The position numbers and the translations under genes were made by a program. Of a stretch of DNA of 64,000 nucleotides, positions 43,361 to 52,197 are shown one piece after another. This DNA is from Deltaproteobacteria bacterium (lineage in GTDB: Bacteria > Desulfobacterota > Binatia > UBA9968). The notes beneath the pieces are model-generated. The model saw only the letters and a program-made list of their open reading frames with translations, ran no database searches and was not told the origin of the DNA. Within the stretch, counting starts at the first letter, position 1; the number at the start of each line of letters is the position of its first letter. The DNA lies in the NCBI GenBank assembly GCA_016874755.1, contig VGTH01000001.1, positions 62,001 to 126,000 on the forward strand, written 5' to 3'.

Positions 43361-44836
43361 ATGGCGAAAAAGAACACAACCACGGGCAAGAGCCGGGCGA
43401 CGAAGAAGCGCAAGCCGAGCGCCACGAAGCCGCGCACGCCGGTGTACGTGCTGACCGGGTTTCTCGGCTCTGGCAAGACCACTCTGCTCAATCATTTTCT
43501 GGCGCAGACCCGGCACTTGAAAATCGCCGTGCTGGAAAACGAATTCGGCGCCGTCAGCATCGATACCGAGCTGATCATCGGCGCAAAAGAAGAGATCATG
43601 GAGATCAAGAACGGCTGCATGTGCTGCACGGTGCGGCGCGACCTGATCCGGGTCTTGCGCCGTTTGATCAAGCAAGGCCGCCCCTATGACGCCATTGTGC
43701 TGGAAACCACCGGCATCGCCAATCCGAGTCCCATCGCGCAGACTTTCATGGCGCTAAAAGATCTGTGGACGAACTACGACCTCAAAGGCATCGTCACCGT
43801 GGTCGATGCCAAACATGTGCGCGCCCAGGTAAAATCCGAAACCATCGCGCAGGACCAGATCGCTTTTGCCGACCTGCTGGTGCTGAACAAAGCCGACCTG
43901 GTGAGCGCGCAGGAGTTGGCTGAGGTGACCGAGTTGCTGCGCCGCGTCAATAGCGACGCGGTCATTCGCCCGACGACCATGGCCCAGCTCGACGCTGAAG
44001 AGCTATTGGCGCTCCACGCTTTCAAGCCAGCGCGTGGCTTGAAAGCGGATGCTGGGTTCAATCAGCCCGACTATCCGTTCAAGTGGGTCGGCGCCTATCG
44101 TTTCGAGCCCGGGAGCTATCGCGTCGAATGGCATGCCAGCGGCGCGCCGCACAGCAATGAGCTGGTCTGGCTGATGCCGATGGTCGAGCCAACCGACAGC
44201 GACGTGCAGAAGAGTCTGCCCTTGGCGGTAAAAACCTTTTTCGAACCGGAAGTGAATTTCGCTTGCGGCGAAACCATCGAGGTCGATCGCTTCGTGTGGA
44301 ACACGCCCCTTGAGGAAAATCGCAGCGAGTTTGGCATTCATATTTTGCAGCCCGGTTACTACGCGGTTTTTACCCAGCATCCGCCACGGTCCGTGTCGGT
44401 GACCGGATCGCAGGGCGTAATCGAGCCGGTTTACCAGCGCGCCTGGGAGTCGCGCTACGCCGAAGACGAGTCGCTGACATCGGTCGCGATTTCGCTGGGC
44501 GGCACGTTAAGCCAAGAGAAAGTTAGAGAGTACTTCACTTGGGCGCTCTACGGCGACGAAGAGCATCGCACAGTGCTTAGAATGAAGGGCATTTTGAGCA
44601 TCGCTGGGCGCGACGAGAAGTTCGTCTTTCAGCAAGTTAACACGGTTTCTAACTCCGGGTTCATCAATGAGACCTGGGGTGAGCGGCCGCGCGTCAATCA
44701 TTTCGTCTTGATCGGCCGCGGTCTCGACCGCGGCGAGCTGACCAAGAGATTCGCCGAATGTTTGATCGGCGATTGGGCGACGTCGCGTCCCACGCAGGAA
44801 GAGGAATTGCGAGAGGGCGTCCAAGCCGGGGCGTGA
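43361..44836 (+). CDS. COG0523 (CobW/ZNG1-like) GTPase metallochaperone 1
   Basis: 491 residues. Walker [10 protein letters not shown] is at 33-41, the metal motif CMCC at residues 86-89 and ETTGIANP follows; a CobW C-terminal domain occupies the second half. COG0523 GTPases bind zinc at CxCC and deliver it to client enzymes under starvation. The N-terminal 25 residues are Lys/Arg-rich. It is followed by a close paralogue 27 nt downstream. The client is not evident. Confidence 0.93.
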   Translation: MAKKNTTTGKSRATKKRKPSATKPRTPVYVLTGFLGSGKTTLLNHFLAQTRHLKIAVLENEFGAVSIDTELIIGAKEEIMEIKNGCMCCTVRRDLIRVLRRLIKQGRPYDAIVLETTGIANPSPIAQTFMALKDLWTNYDLKGIVTVVDAKHVRAQVKSETIAQDQIAFADLLVLNKADLVSAQELAEVTELLRRVNSDAVIRPTTMAQLDAEELLALHAFKPARGLKADAGFNQPDYPFKWVGAYRFEPGSYRVEWHASGAPHSNELVWLMPMVEPTDSDVQKSLPLAVKTFFEPEVNFACGETIEVDRFVWNTPLEENRSEFGIHILQPGYYAVFTQHPPRSVSVTGSQGVIEPVYQRAWESRYAEDESLTSVAISLGGTLSQEKVREYFTWALYGDEEHRTVLRMKGILSIAGRDEKFVFQQVNTVSNSGFINETWGERPRVNHFVLIGRGLDRGELTKRFAECLIGDWATSRPTQEEELREGVQAGA

Positions 44837-44863
44837 CGATGAAAGATCATGACGGAGGACAAG

Positions 44864-46219
44864 ATGGCAGTTGAATTCGAAACACCGCAGCGCGTGCCGG
44901 TCACGGTGTTGACCGGGTTTCTTGGCTCGGGCAAGACGACGCTACTAAACCGAATTCTCACCGAGAATCATGGCAAGCGGATTGCCGTGATCGAAAATGA
45001 GTTCGGCGAAGTCGGCGTCGACCAGGAGTTGGTGATTGGCGCCGAAGAAGAAATCTTCGAGATGAACAACGGCTGCATCTGCTGCACGGTGCGCGGCGAT
45101 CTGATCCGGATTCTCGGCAACTTGATGAAGCGGCGCGAACGCTTCGACTACATCATGGTCGAAACGACCGGGTTGGCCGACCCGGGCCCGGTGGCGCAGA
45201 CCTTTTTTGTCGATGATGAAATGCAGGCCAAGTTGATGCTCGATGGCGTTGTCACGCTGATCGACGCCAAGCACATCGCGCAGCACATTGACGACAGCTC
45301 GGAGGCGCGGGAACAGATCGCCTTTGCCGACGTGATTCTCTTGAACAAGACCGATCTGGTTTCGCCCGACGTGCTCGACAAGCTCGAAGCGCGGATTCGC
45401 GGCATGAACTCTGCGGCCAAGGTTTATCGGACCAAGGATGCGATCGTCGACATGAACAAAGTGCTCAACGTCGGCGGCTTCAACCTCGATCGCGCCCTCG
45501 AGGTGGACCCCAAGTTCATGGAGCCGGAGTATCCGTTCGAGTGGGGCGGCATCTTTACACTAGAAGCGGGGAACTATGAGCTGCTCCTCAAAGAAGGGCC
45601 CGATCCGGCGATAAACGTTGTTCTTCTACCGGCAGCGGAAGCCAACGGCGAAGCGTTGAAAGAGCGCGAGATGGACGCGGTGTTGTTGTTTTCGGATCAA
45701 GAGACCGTGCTTGAGTCCGGCGCGATGCTGCAGCCCGAAAAGAAACTATTTCAGCTCAAGCTCGCGCCGAGAGAAAGCCGCTATACGATCAAAATCGAGC
45801 AGCGCGGTCACTACGCGCTATTTACCCAGCACATGCCCAGCGAGTTTCAGATGGAGCTGCGCGCGCCGGAGCTGATTGTGCAGCCGGTGCTCGGCCGTGA
45901 GTACAAACCTGATCATGTGCACAACGAAGAGATTACCTCGGTGGGTATCGAAGCGCCGGGCGATCTCGACGGCAAAAAATTCAACGACTGGATGCGCGGC
46001 ATCTTGACGGAGCAGGGGACGGACATTTTCCGGATGAAAGGCGTGCTGAGCATCAGGGGCGAAGCCAATCGGTTCGTATTTCAGGGCGTGCACATGCTGT
46101 TTGACGCCAAGCAGGAGCGGCCCTGGGGCGCTGCGGCGCGGCGCAACTCCCTGATCTTCATCGGTCGCAAGCTCAACCGCCAGCAATTAAACGAGGGGTT
46201 CCGTGCCTGCCTTGCTTAA
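44864..46219 (+). CDS. COG0523 (CobW/ZNG1-like) GTPase metallochaperone 2
   Basis: 451 residues from ATG 44864, chosen because GGAGG is 6 nt upstream; an ATG at 44849 would add five residues. Walker [10 protein letters not shown] is at 18-26, CICC at 71-74 and [11 protein letters not shown] follows. It shares layout with the preceding gene along the full length, including the long C-terminal domain, so the two arose by tandem duplication. The stop overlaps the GTG start of the WD40 gene by 17 nt. Confidence 0.93.
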   Translation: MAVEFETPQRVPVTVLTGFLGSGKTTLLNRILTENHGKRIAVIENEFGEVGVDQELVIGAEEEIFEMNNGCICCTVRGDLIRILGNLMKRRERFDYIMVETTGLADPGPVAQTFFVDDEMQAKLMLDGVVTLIDAKHIAQHIDDSSEAREQIAFADVILLNKTDLVSPDVLDKLEARIRGMNSAAKVYRTKDAIVDMNKVLNVGGFNLDRALEVDPKFMEPEYPFEWGGIFTLEAGNYELLLKEGPDPAINVVLLPAAEANGEALKEREMDAVLLFSDQETVLESGAMLQPEKKLFQLKLAPRESRYTIKIEQRGHYALFTQHMPSEFQMELRAPELIVQPVLGREYKPDHVHNEEITSVGIEAPGDLDGKKFNDWMRGILTEQGTDIFRMKGVLSIRGEANRFVFQGVHMLFDAKQERPWGAAARRNSLIFIGRKLNRQQLNEGFRACLA

Positions 46220-47270
46220 GAGCAAAGTCAATGTGCTGGCGCCGTCGTGGCAGCACAAAATGGACGATCACGTCGTTTCGGTGGCCTGGTCGCCGGACAG
46301 CCAATGGCTTGCGGCCGCCTGCGTCTCCGGGCCGATTCAGATTTTTTATGTCAAGGACGGCTCCAAGGTGTGCCGTTTGCCTGGCCATGCCTTTGGCACG
46401 ACCATGATCGGCTGGAGTCCCAACGGCAAGCAGTTCGCTAGCGCCGGGCAGGACGGCACGATCAAATACTGGGATATGCTGCAGTGTTCGGAGAGTCATT
46501 CCATGGACGCCGGCGCGGCGTGGGTCGAAGCGATCGCCTGGGGAGCGGCCAATGGCAGCGGCCCGGTGCTCGCCAGCGCGGCGGGAAAAAAATTACGGCT
46601 ATGGACCATGGATGGACAGTTGTTGCGCGAATATCCGGACCATCCGAGCACGATCAGCGACGTTAAGTGGAGGCCGCTGCGCGAGGGAGCGAAGGAAGAG
46701 CGACTTGCTTCGGCGGCCTACGGCCAGCTGGCGTTTTGGCGCGCGCAATCGAACGAGCCGGTTACCAAACTCGAATGGAAGGGGTCTCTCTTGACCATCG
46801 CCTGGAGTCCCGATGGAGCGTTTGTTGCCACCGGCAACCAGGACTCGACCGTGCACTTCTGGTTCGTCAAGAGCGGTGAAGATCTGCAAATGTCCGGCTA
46901 TCCAACCAAGGTCCGAGAGCTGTCATGGGACTTCAACAGCCGCTATCTCGCCACCGGCGGCGGCGACCAGATCACCATCTGGGATTGCAGCGGCAAGGGG
47001 CCGGCGGACACACAACCGATCGTCCTCAAGGGCCACCAAGGCGTGCTGCATTGCTTGGCCTATCAGCCCTACGGGGTTTTGTTGGCGTCGGGCGGCGACG
47101 ATGGGATGGTAGGGTTGTGGAATCCGAAAAAAGACAAGAAGCCCGTCGGCGTTCATGCGCTCGAGGACGCGGTGTCCGAGGTGGTTTGGTCGCCGGACAG
47201 CCGGAGCTTGGCGGTCGCAGGGCACAACGGCGAGGTGAGACTGATACGAGTCGCAAAGGGCGGGGAATAA
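46203..47270 (+). CDS. WD40-repeat protein linked to COG0523 GTPases
   Basis: 355 residues forming about seven WD40 blades, seen as repeated [43 protein letters not shown] and [14 protein letters not shown]. No signal peptide or enzyme motif. The start is GTG 46203, inside the end of the GTPase 2 gene. A beta-propeller encoded in translational overlap with metallochaperones could act as a docking platform between GTPase and client; that is an inference. Confidence 0.9.
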   Translation: MPALLKSKVNVLAPSWQHKMDDHVVSVAWSPDSQWLAAACVSGPIQIFYVKDGSKVCRLPGHAFGTTMIGWSPNGKQFASAGQDGTIKYWDMLQCSESHSMDAGAAWVEAIAWGAANGSGPVLASAAGKKLRLWTMDGQLLREYPDHPSTISDVKWRPLREGAKEERLASAAYGQLAFWRAQSNEPVTKLEWKGSLLTIAWSPDGAFVATGNQDSTVHFWFVKSGEDLQMSGYPTKVRELSWDFNSRYLATGGGDQITIWDCSGKGPADTQPIVLKGHQGVLHCLAYQPYGVLLASGGDDGMVGLWNPKKDKKPVGVHALEDAVSEVVWSPDSRSLAVAGHNGEVRLIRVAKGGE

Positions 47271-47285
47271 AGCATCGACATCGGT

Positions 47286-47747
47286 TTGAAAATCGCCGGC
47301 GAGCGGAGTATTTCAGGGGTCGTGAGCAAGGCTTCGGAAATAATACAGAAGACGCTCGTTGCGGAGGGTTACAGCCAGACCGAGCCGCGGCGCCAAGTGC
47401 TGGAGGTTTTTCTCGACGACGACAAACCGCTGACGCCGGCGGCGGTGCACAAAAAGTTGCACGACCGCAATATCAACCTGGCTTCGGTCTACCGCGCCAT
47501 CGAGTTGTTCTGCCGGCTCGGCGTTTTGACGGAGGTCGATCATGTGGCCGAGGGGCAGCGTTTTGAGCTGTCGGACGAGTATCGCGGCCACCATCATCAC
47601 TTGATCTGCGGCGGCTGCGGCAAGACCGAAGATATCGAAGATTGCGGCATGGAGGATTTTGAAAAACTGATCAGCCAGCGATTTCGTTTTAAGATTACGC
47701 GCCACGAGCTGCGGTTTATCGGTTTGTGCCAGCGCTGCCAGCGCTAA
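47286..47747 (+). CDS. Fur-family metalloregulator 2 (Zur-like)
   Basis: 153 residues from TTG 47286, or 141 from GTG 47322; neither has a good ribosome site. The helix-turn-helix region has SQTEPRRQVLEVF and NINLASVYRAIELF, followed by GHHHHLICGGCG and the final CQRC, giving the usual two CxxC zinc sites and the His cluster. It lies right after the WD40 gene and just before two of the 17-bp boxes. Which of the two Fur homologues senses zinc is open; the other may respond to Fe, Mn or peroxide. Confidence 0.88.
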   Translation: MKIAGERSISGVVSKASEIIQKTLVAEGYSQTEPRRQVLEVFLDDDKPLTPAAVHKKLHDRNINLASVYRAIELFCRLGVLTEVDHVAEGQRFELSDEYRGHHHHLICGGCGKTEDIEDCGMEDFEKLISQRFRFKITRHELRFIGLCQRCQR

Positions 47748-47764
47748 AATTTTTTGCTGGCGTA

Positions 47765-47781
47765 GTGCGAACGATTTGCAT
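47765..47781. promoter_or_regulatory. 17-bp metal-regulator box 3 (weaker match)
   Basis: GTGCGAACGATTTGCAT. It matches the TTGCRAN-NNN-TTTGCAA pattern except at the outer positions. It is 18 nt after the stop of Fur 2 and upstream of the HAF/PEP-CTERM gene. Confidence 0.45.
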
Positions 47782-47863
47782 TTATCAATAATGGCTTTCT
47801 CGGGTCCTCAGTAAGGCTCGGGTCGCTAGCGTCATCAGAGCCGGGAGTTCGTGTGTGCCGGTA

Positions 47864-47880
47864 CTGCAAATGATTCGCAA
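47864..47880. promoter_or_regulatory. 17-bp metal-regulator box 4 (Zur-type candidate)
   Basis: CTGCAAATGATTCGCAA; on the minus strand it reads TTGCGAATCATTTGCAG, very close to box 2. A further TTGCAA half-site follows at 47882-47887. It is 75 nt upstream of the HAF/PEP-CTERM gene start, placing a surface protein under the same control as the transporters. Confidence 0.55.
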
Positions 47881-47954
47881 TTTGCAAGAAGAGTTTACAA
47901 GTGATGAAAGCAAAGAAGTGACCCCGTTAGGGGCGAAACAGCCTGGAGGAGATC

Positions 47955-49151
47955 ATGTTAATTTCCCACGCCCTTGTCGCGAAGCGCGTTTTTTCACTGA
48001 TGAGCGCGGTTCTCGTCGTTGCGCTATGGACCCATTTGGCGCTGGCGCTGAACTACAACGTCACCGACCTGGGCACGCTCGGCGGAACTTTCGGTTTCGC
48101 CAACGGCATCAATAACCACGGCCAGGTGGTCGGTGAAGCGAGCCGGGGCGACGGCGTGGTGCGGCCGGTGCTTTGGCAAAACGGCCAGATCGTTGACCTG
48201 GGCACGCTCGGTGGCAACGACGGCAAGGCCTTCGACATTAATGAGAGCGGCGTGATTGTCGGCCGCGCGGCCAACGCCGCGGGCAGGCTGCGGCCCTTCA
48301 TCATGGACTACGCCAATGGCGGACCGATGCGCGAGATTCCACCGCACGCCGGCGCCGTGCCGGCTGCCAACACCACCGATGGCACCGCCTATGGAATAAA
48401 CTCCAGCGGCGTAGCCGCGGGGCACGGACGCAACGGCGCGGCGCTGTTTCAAGCCTTTACTTCCAACGGCACTTCGACGACGACAGTACCGACGCCAGGC
48501 GGTTCCAACGGCCGCGCTTGGGATATCAACGACGCCGGACAGATCGCCGGCTGGGGACGCGACGCCAGCAATGCCATCGTCGGCTATCGGTGGGACCCGA
48601 TTGCCGGGCTAGTGATCGTCGGCAACCTCGTGCCCGGTGCCGACGTCTTTGGCGTTGGCATCAACAACAGCGGGCACGTCAGCGGCGCGATCCAAAAAGA
48701 CTTCGGCCATCAGACACCGGGCCGCACAGCGATCTCGCGGTCGTTTCTATGGAACGGCTCGACAATCATCGACATCGGCTTGGTCCCCGGCTTCGACGGC
48801 TCGGCAGCAAATCTGATCAACGATCATGGCCAGATCGTCGGCTTAGCCTTCAACTTCGATGTGAACGGCAACGCCATCAACTCGACCGCGTTCCTCCATG
48901 AAAACGGCGTCAACCACAATCTCAACACACTCATCCCCGCCAGCTCCGGTTGGTACCTCACCAATGCCTACGACATCAACGAGCGTGGCCAAATTGTCGG
49001 ACAGGGTGTGTTTCAAGGGCAGACGAGAGCGTTTCTACTAACCCCGCTGAGTGTGCCGGAACCGGCGAATGTGGTTTTGCTCGGCATGGGGCTGATCGCT
49101 TGTGCGTGGCTCGTCAAACGCACCGGCAAACGGCGCCGGGAAATTCTGTAA
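47955..49151 (+). CDS. HAF-repeat extracellular protein with PEP-CTERM sorting signal
   Basis: 398 residues. The signal peptide is about residues 1-33 (ending LALA). The body consists of HAF-type repeats such as VTDLGTLGG, FANGINNHGQVVG and AFDINESGVIVG. The C-terminus VPEPANVVLLGMGLIACA followed by a basic tail is a PEP-CTERM signal, recognised by exosortase (not in this window), so the protein is surface-attached or secreted. GGAGGAGAT precedes the ATG. Its place after Fur 2 and two boxes suggests metal-dependent expression. Confidence 0.9.
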   Translation: MLISHALVAKRVFSLMSAVLVVALWTHLALALNYNVTDLGTLGGTFGFANGINNHGQVVGEASRGDGVVRPVLWQNGQIVDLGTLGGNDGKAFDINESGVIVGRAANAAGRLRPFIMDYANGGPMREIPPHAGAVPAANTTDGTAYGINSSGVAAGHGRNGAALFQAFTSNGTSTTTVPTPGGSNGRAWDINDAGQIAGWGRDASNAIVGYRWDPIAGLVIVGNLVPGADVFGVGINNSGHVSGAIQKDFGHQTPGRTAISRSFLWNGSTIIDIGLVPGFDGSAANLINDHGQIVGLAFNFDVNGNAINSTAFLHENGVNHNLNTLIPASSGWYLTNAYDINERGQIVGQGVFQGQTRAFLLTPLSVPEPANVVLLGMGLIACAWLVKRTGKRRREIL

Positions 49152-49153
49152 AA

Positions 49154-49846
49154 GTGGCTGCCCAAATCGCCATAGCCGTGCCCGGCGCCGAGCGCCTGCC
49201 GCCTGCGGCGCTGCTCGGGCCGCCACCAGAGGCCGAGCCTCCGCAGGCGCTTTGGCTGGCGCCGGACGTGCGGTTGTGCGGCAAATTACTTTTCGACCAG
49301 CAGATCTGGTGCTGGGGCTGCGACGTGGAAAACCCGCACGGCAATCTACTTTTGCGCTACGGCTTCAAGCGGCGCCGGCCGCCCAAAGGACGCGACGGGT
49401 GCAGTCAGTATTCGCTGGCGCTCGAGCGCGGCGAGATCCGGCTTTGGGGTTGGGGCGTCTTGTGCCGCTTGGGCGGACGCGGAATTTTTTTGCGCCGCTA
49501 TCGCTTTTTCCCCCAACTGCGTCCACCGGCGCGCCTGCGAGCCATGGTTTTTCTGCCGAACCAAGTGGCGCCGCTGTGTGACCCTGTGAGCGAGCCAGAG
49601 CAGAAGGCGGCGCGCGCCCGGCTTGCCGAGCTTTGCTGGTGGATCGCCGGCTACGAACGTTGGATCGCCAGGAACTGCGGCAGTGATTATCGCAAAACCG
49701 CTCTCGACAAGTGGCACAAACCGCTCGGTGCCTATGCCCATGAGATGGCGCAGACCTGGCAGGTGATCGCGGCGCGGTGTCAGCCGCCGACGCCCGGGCG
49801 ACGCGCCGGCGCTTTATTAAGTATGCAGAGGAGAACATTCGGATGA
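49154..49846 (+). CDS. Protein of unknown function, Trp/Cys-rich, in the metal island
   Basis: 230 residues from GTG 49154, 2 nt after the previous stop. No signal peptide. It has many Trp, Cys and Arg residues, for example QQIWCWGCDVENPHGN, IRLWGWGVLCRLGGRG, LCWWIAGYERW and a C-terminal Tyr/His region (DKWHKPLGAYAHEM). I recognise no family. Its stop overlaps the start of the HAF fragment (ATGA), so it is translated as part of the HAF/COG0523 transcript. Confidence 0.7.
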   Translation: MAAQIAIAVPGAERLPPAALLGPPPEAEPPQALWLAPDVRLCGKLLFDQQIWCWGCDVENPHGNLLLRYGFKRRRPPKGRDGCSQYSLALERGEIRLWGWGVLCRLGGRGIFLRRYRFFPQLRPPARLRAMVFLPNQVAPLCDPVSEPEQKAARARLAELCWWIAGYERWIARNCGSDYRKTALDKWHKPLGAYAHEMAQTWQVIAARCQPPTPGRRAGALLSMQRRTFG

Positions 49847-50233
49847 AGCAAAGCTCTATAGGTTTACATACGCTCATGTGGGCGGTTTTCTTGGCCATCC
49901 TGTTGGTGGTTTTCAAACTGGCCGAGGCGCAAACCAAGTACAAAGTTAGCGACCTCGGAACCCTGGGCGGCAACCAGAGCTTTGCGCTCGACGTCAACAA
50001 CTCGCGCCAGGTGACCGGCAACTCACGGACGACCAACAGCACGCTGCCGCGAGCACCGCGAGGTGCATGCGTCGTTCTCGTATGACTGCGAGCGTTCGCC
50101 GGCCGGGAGCCGGGTGAGTTTCGGTGTGACCAAAATGTTCCCGGAGATCCACGAGCTCAAAGTGCAAGTGCTGAGCGACGCCAAGCAGAGCGGCGCGACG
50201 ATCAAGAAAGATAGGGGGGATGTCGGCCTATGA
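49843..50233 (+). pseudogene. Chimera: HAF-protein N-terminus joined out of frame to a ZrgA (DUF2796) C-terminus
   Basis: ATG 49843 encodes a signal peptide and the start of a HAF protein (KVSDLGTLGGNQSFALDVNN). Around 50049-50055 (GCGAGCA) the sequence switches, in another frame, to EHREVHASFSYDCERSPAGS and on to [13 protein letters not shown], which ends at 50233. The last 13 residues are identical to the ZrgA-like protein at 33359, whose native sequence has the same GCGAGCA. The join looks like a deletion at a 7-nt microhomology that removed the HAF C-terminus and the ZrgA N-terminus. The HAF frame itself stops at 50085. Confidence 0.8.
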
Positions 50234-51243
50234 ATGCCTTACAAACCCAAACACTAGTTTCGCCCGTTTACGTTATCGGCGGCTTTCTCGGCAGCGGCAA
50301 GACGACGCTGTTGAAGCGGCTGCTCAAGCGCGCGATCGAGCGCGGCGTCAAGCCGGGCGTTTTGATGAACGAGTTCGGCGAAGCCGACGTCGACGGCGCG
50401 TCCCTGTGCGACGGCGATCGCGACGACGATATCGAGCTCAAAGCGATTCTCAACGGCTGCATGTGCTGTGATTTATCCGGCACCGTCGATCAAACGCTGC
50501 GCCATTTGCTGGAGGAAGTTAAAGGCGCGCCGGTGTTCATCGAGACCACCGGCCTTGCCTCCACCGGCCAGGTGCTCGACAGCGTGCGCGAGTCGCTCGC
50601 CAAGTCCGAGCCGGGAAAAGCGAAAGGACGCTTGGCGTCCTCGGTGGTGGTCGTCGACACGCCGCGCTTCGAGGCGGTTGCCACCGCCTGGTCGGAAGGC
50701 ATCAATCACCTGCGCCATGTCGATACAGTGATCCTTAACAAGATGGACGGCGCGGACGGCCAAACAGCCGAGCAGGTCGAGCGGCGTGTGCGGCAGGCGA
50801 ATCCCGATGCCAATATAGTCCGCGCAACCTTCGCTGACATCGCGCCAGAAGCAATTACGGAAAGCATCGCGCGCGCCGCGCAGACGACGGCGCCGGGCGA
50901 GGCGACGGCCGACTCAACGGCGGGCTTTCGCAGTTTGACCGTCCGCATTCTCTACCCCATCGATGTCGAGAAACTGAAGGATCTGCTGGGCCGCTACCGC
51001 GCGTCGATCGTGCGCGCCAAGGGCTTTGTGCGCACGACCACGGAGCGGGGCATCCAAGAAATCCAATGGGTGCCCGGCGCGTTGACCGTTACGCCTTATC
51101 GCACTGAAAAGCGCGTCACCGCCCATCTTGTCGTCATCGGCAGGCGCGTGCCGTGGAATCGCTTTTTCGAGCAGCTCGACAAAGCGGTGCCGACGCCGAA
51201 AAAACAACGCAGCAAGTCAGCCAGGCCAAAAAAGAAGCGATGA
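50230..51243 (+). CDS. COG0523 (CobW/ZNG1-like) GTPase metallochaperone 3
   Basis: 337 residues, shorter than copies 1 and 2 and from another subgroup. Walker [11 protein letters not shown] is at 17-26, CMCC at 77-80 in [10 protein letters not shown] and ETTGLAS follows. The C-terminal 20 residues are Lys/Arg-rich. The start overlaps the stop of the truncated ZrgA fragment (ATGA), which suggests that an intact zrgA copy originally preceded it. It probably delivers zinc to a specific client or stores it during starvation. Confidence 0.92.
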   Translation: MNALQTQTLVSPVYVIGGFLGSGKTTLLKRLLKRAIERGVKPGVLMNEFGEADVDGASLCDGDRDDDIELKAILNGCMCCDLSGTVDQTLRHLLEEVKGAPVFIETTGLASTGQVLDSVRESLAKSEPGKAKGRLASSVVVVDTPRFEAVATAWSEGINHLRHVDTVILNKMDGADGQTAEQVERRVRQANPDANIVRATFADIAPEAITESIARAAQTTAPGEATADSTAGFRSLTVRILYPIDVEKLKDLLGRYRASIVRAKGFVRTTTERGIQEIQWVPGALTVTPYRTEKRVTAHLVVIGRRVPWNRFFEQLDKAVPTPKKQRSKSARPKKKR

Positions 51244-51590
51244 AGCAAAGGACAACAATGAAACCGATCGTTTTGTTATCGGGGGTTTTTTTTGCCGTCG
51301 TCAATGACCTCGGCCACGTTGTGGGCTATGACGGTGCCGGCGCAGGCTTCCTGCGGATCAACGACAAGTTCTCTCCCTTCACTGTCCCCGGCGGGGTCGT
51401 CACCTTCCCCACGAGCATCAACAATGCTGGGCAAATCGCTGGCTTCGTCTCCTTGGACGGCGTGACGTCGCGGGCATTCCTGGCGACGCCAGTCCCCGAG
51501 CCGGCGTCGGTAGGCCTCATGAGTTTCGGGATTATTGGGCTGGCCGCTTGGCGTTATAGGAAACGCAGGAGCATTAGTTCATGGGTTTAG
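51240..51590 (+). CDS. Short HAF/PEP-CTERM protein, probably internally deleted
   Basis: 116 residues from ATG 51240 (overlapping the GTPase stop as ATGA) or 110 from ATG 51258. A short hydrophobic start ([11 protein letters not shown]) runs directly into HAF-type repeats ([24 protein letters not shown]) and ends with the PEP-CTERM segment [19 protein letters not shown] and a basic tail. Full HAF proteins here are about 400 residues, so most of the body is absent. It may still be exported, but it looks like the product of a deletion, like the chimera upstream. Confidence 0.6.
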   Translation: MKQRTTMKPIVLLSGVFFAVVNDLGHVVGYDGAGAGFLRINDKFSPFTVPGGVVTFPTSINNAGQIAGFVSLDGVTSRAFLATPVPEPASVGLMSFGIIGLAAWRYRKRRSISSWV

Positions 51591-51772
51591 CACCCGCTGA
51601 AATGCCTGCGGGCGGATTTCATCGCCCTCGAGCTGATACTGCACCGGTGCAGCAGTCTTCCACGAGGCGGCACCTCCCACAGTGGAAGAGCTTGCGCGAG
51701 ATCGGGAAGCGTACCCGAACTATGGCGCGGGTCGGGTCGCTCTATGTATCGATTGAGACATCTTGTCATCCG

Positions 51773-51801
51773 TTGACACCCAGCAGCACCTTGGATAGGT
51801 T
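51773..51801 (+). promoter_or_regulatory. Candidate sigma-70-type promoter, leaderless, upstream of small HxH/CxC protein 2
   Basis: TTGACA at 51773-51778, 17-nt spacer, TAGGTT at 51796-51801, then 7 nt to the GTG at 51809. The layout is identical to the promoter at 32305-32333 in front of the paralogous gene. Confidence 0.65.
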
Positions 51802-51808
51802 CAGAGCC

Positions 51809-52108
51809 GTGCATAAACAGAACAGTAAAGAGACGCGCAATTGGGCAGGCGCATTGGTTTGTGTTGCCCTGCTGTTGTTTCTTTTCGTTCTGCCGCTGCA
51901 CGAGCATGCCGCGGAAACGGGCACGCAAAGCAACGAATGCGCCTGCGTGCACGGGCAGCGAATACAGCTCGGTTTGCCCGCGGCCACTGTCAGTTTTGCG
52001 CTGGTGGCGCGGTTCTCTGCGGTTGCCGCAGTGCCGGCGTGCCGGCAAGTTTCCCGCAGTCTATTCTCCCAGGGCGTGCGCGCGCCGCCCGCTGTGCTCG
52101 CCGCATAG
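51809..52108 (+). CDS. Small membrane/exported protein with LPLHxH and CxC motifs, copy 2
   Basis: 99 residues from GTG 51809. The helix LVCVALLLFLFVLPLH is followed by EHAAET, then ECACVHGQR, a hydrophobic second half and VRAPPAVLA. It is paralogous to the protein at 32341. It is the first gene of the stretch with the outer-membrane barrel and ZnuABC. The family is not recognised; His and Cys residues just outside the membrane suggest a zinc or metal relay role. Confidence 0.65.
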   Translation: MHKQNSKETRNWAGALVCVALLLFLFVLPLHEHAAETGTQSNECACVHGQRIQLGLPAATVSFALVARFSAVAAVPACRQVSRSLFSQGVRAPPAVLAA

Positions 52109-52197
52109 TTCAGCTCTGTTTTTCTACCATTTTTTGGCGTCTTCCCTTTTTCACGGAAAGAGGAAGGCTATCTATGTTCGTTTGTGGGAGGTTCTCA

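Noticed and set aside
47881-47954. Possible cyclic-di-GMP riboswitch upstream of the HAF/PEP-CTERM gene (AAAGCAAAG, CCCCGTTAGGGG, AACAGCC)
   Set aside because: Only short look-alike stretches are present; the conserved GEMM core and tetraloop arrangement cannot be drawn.
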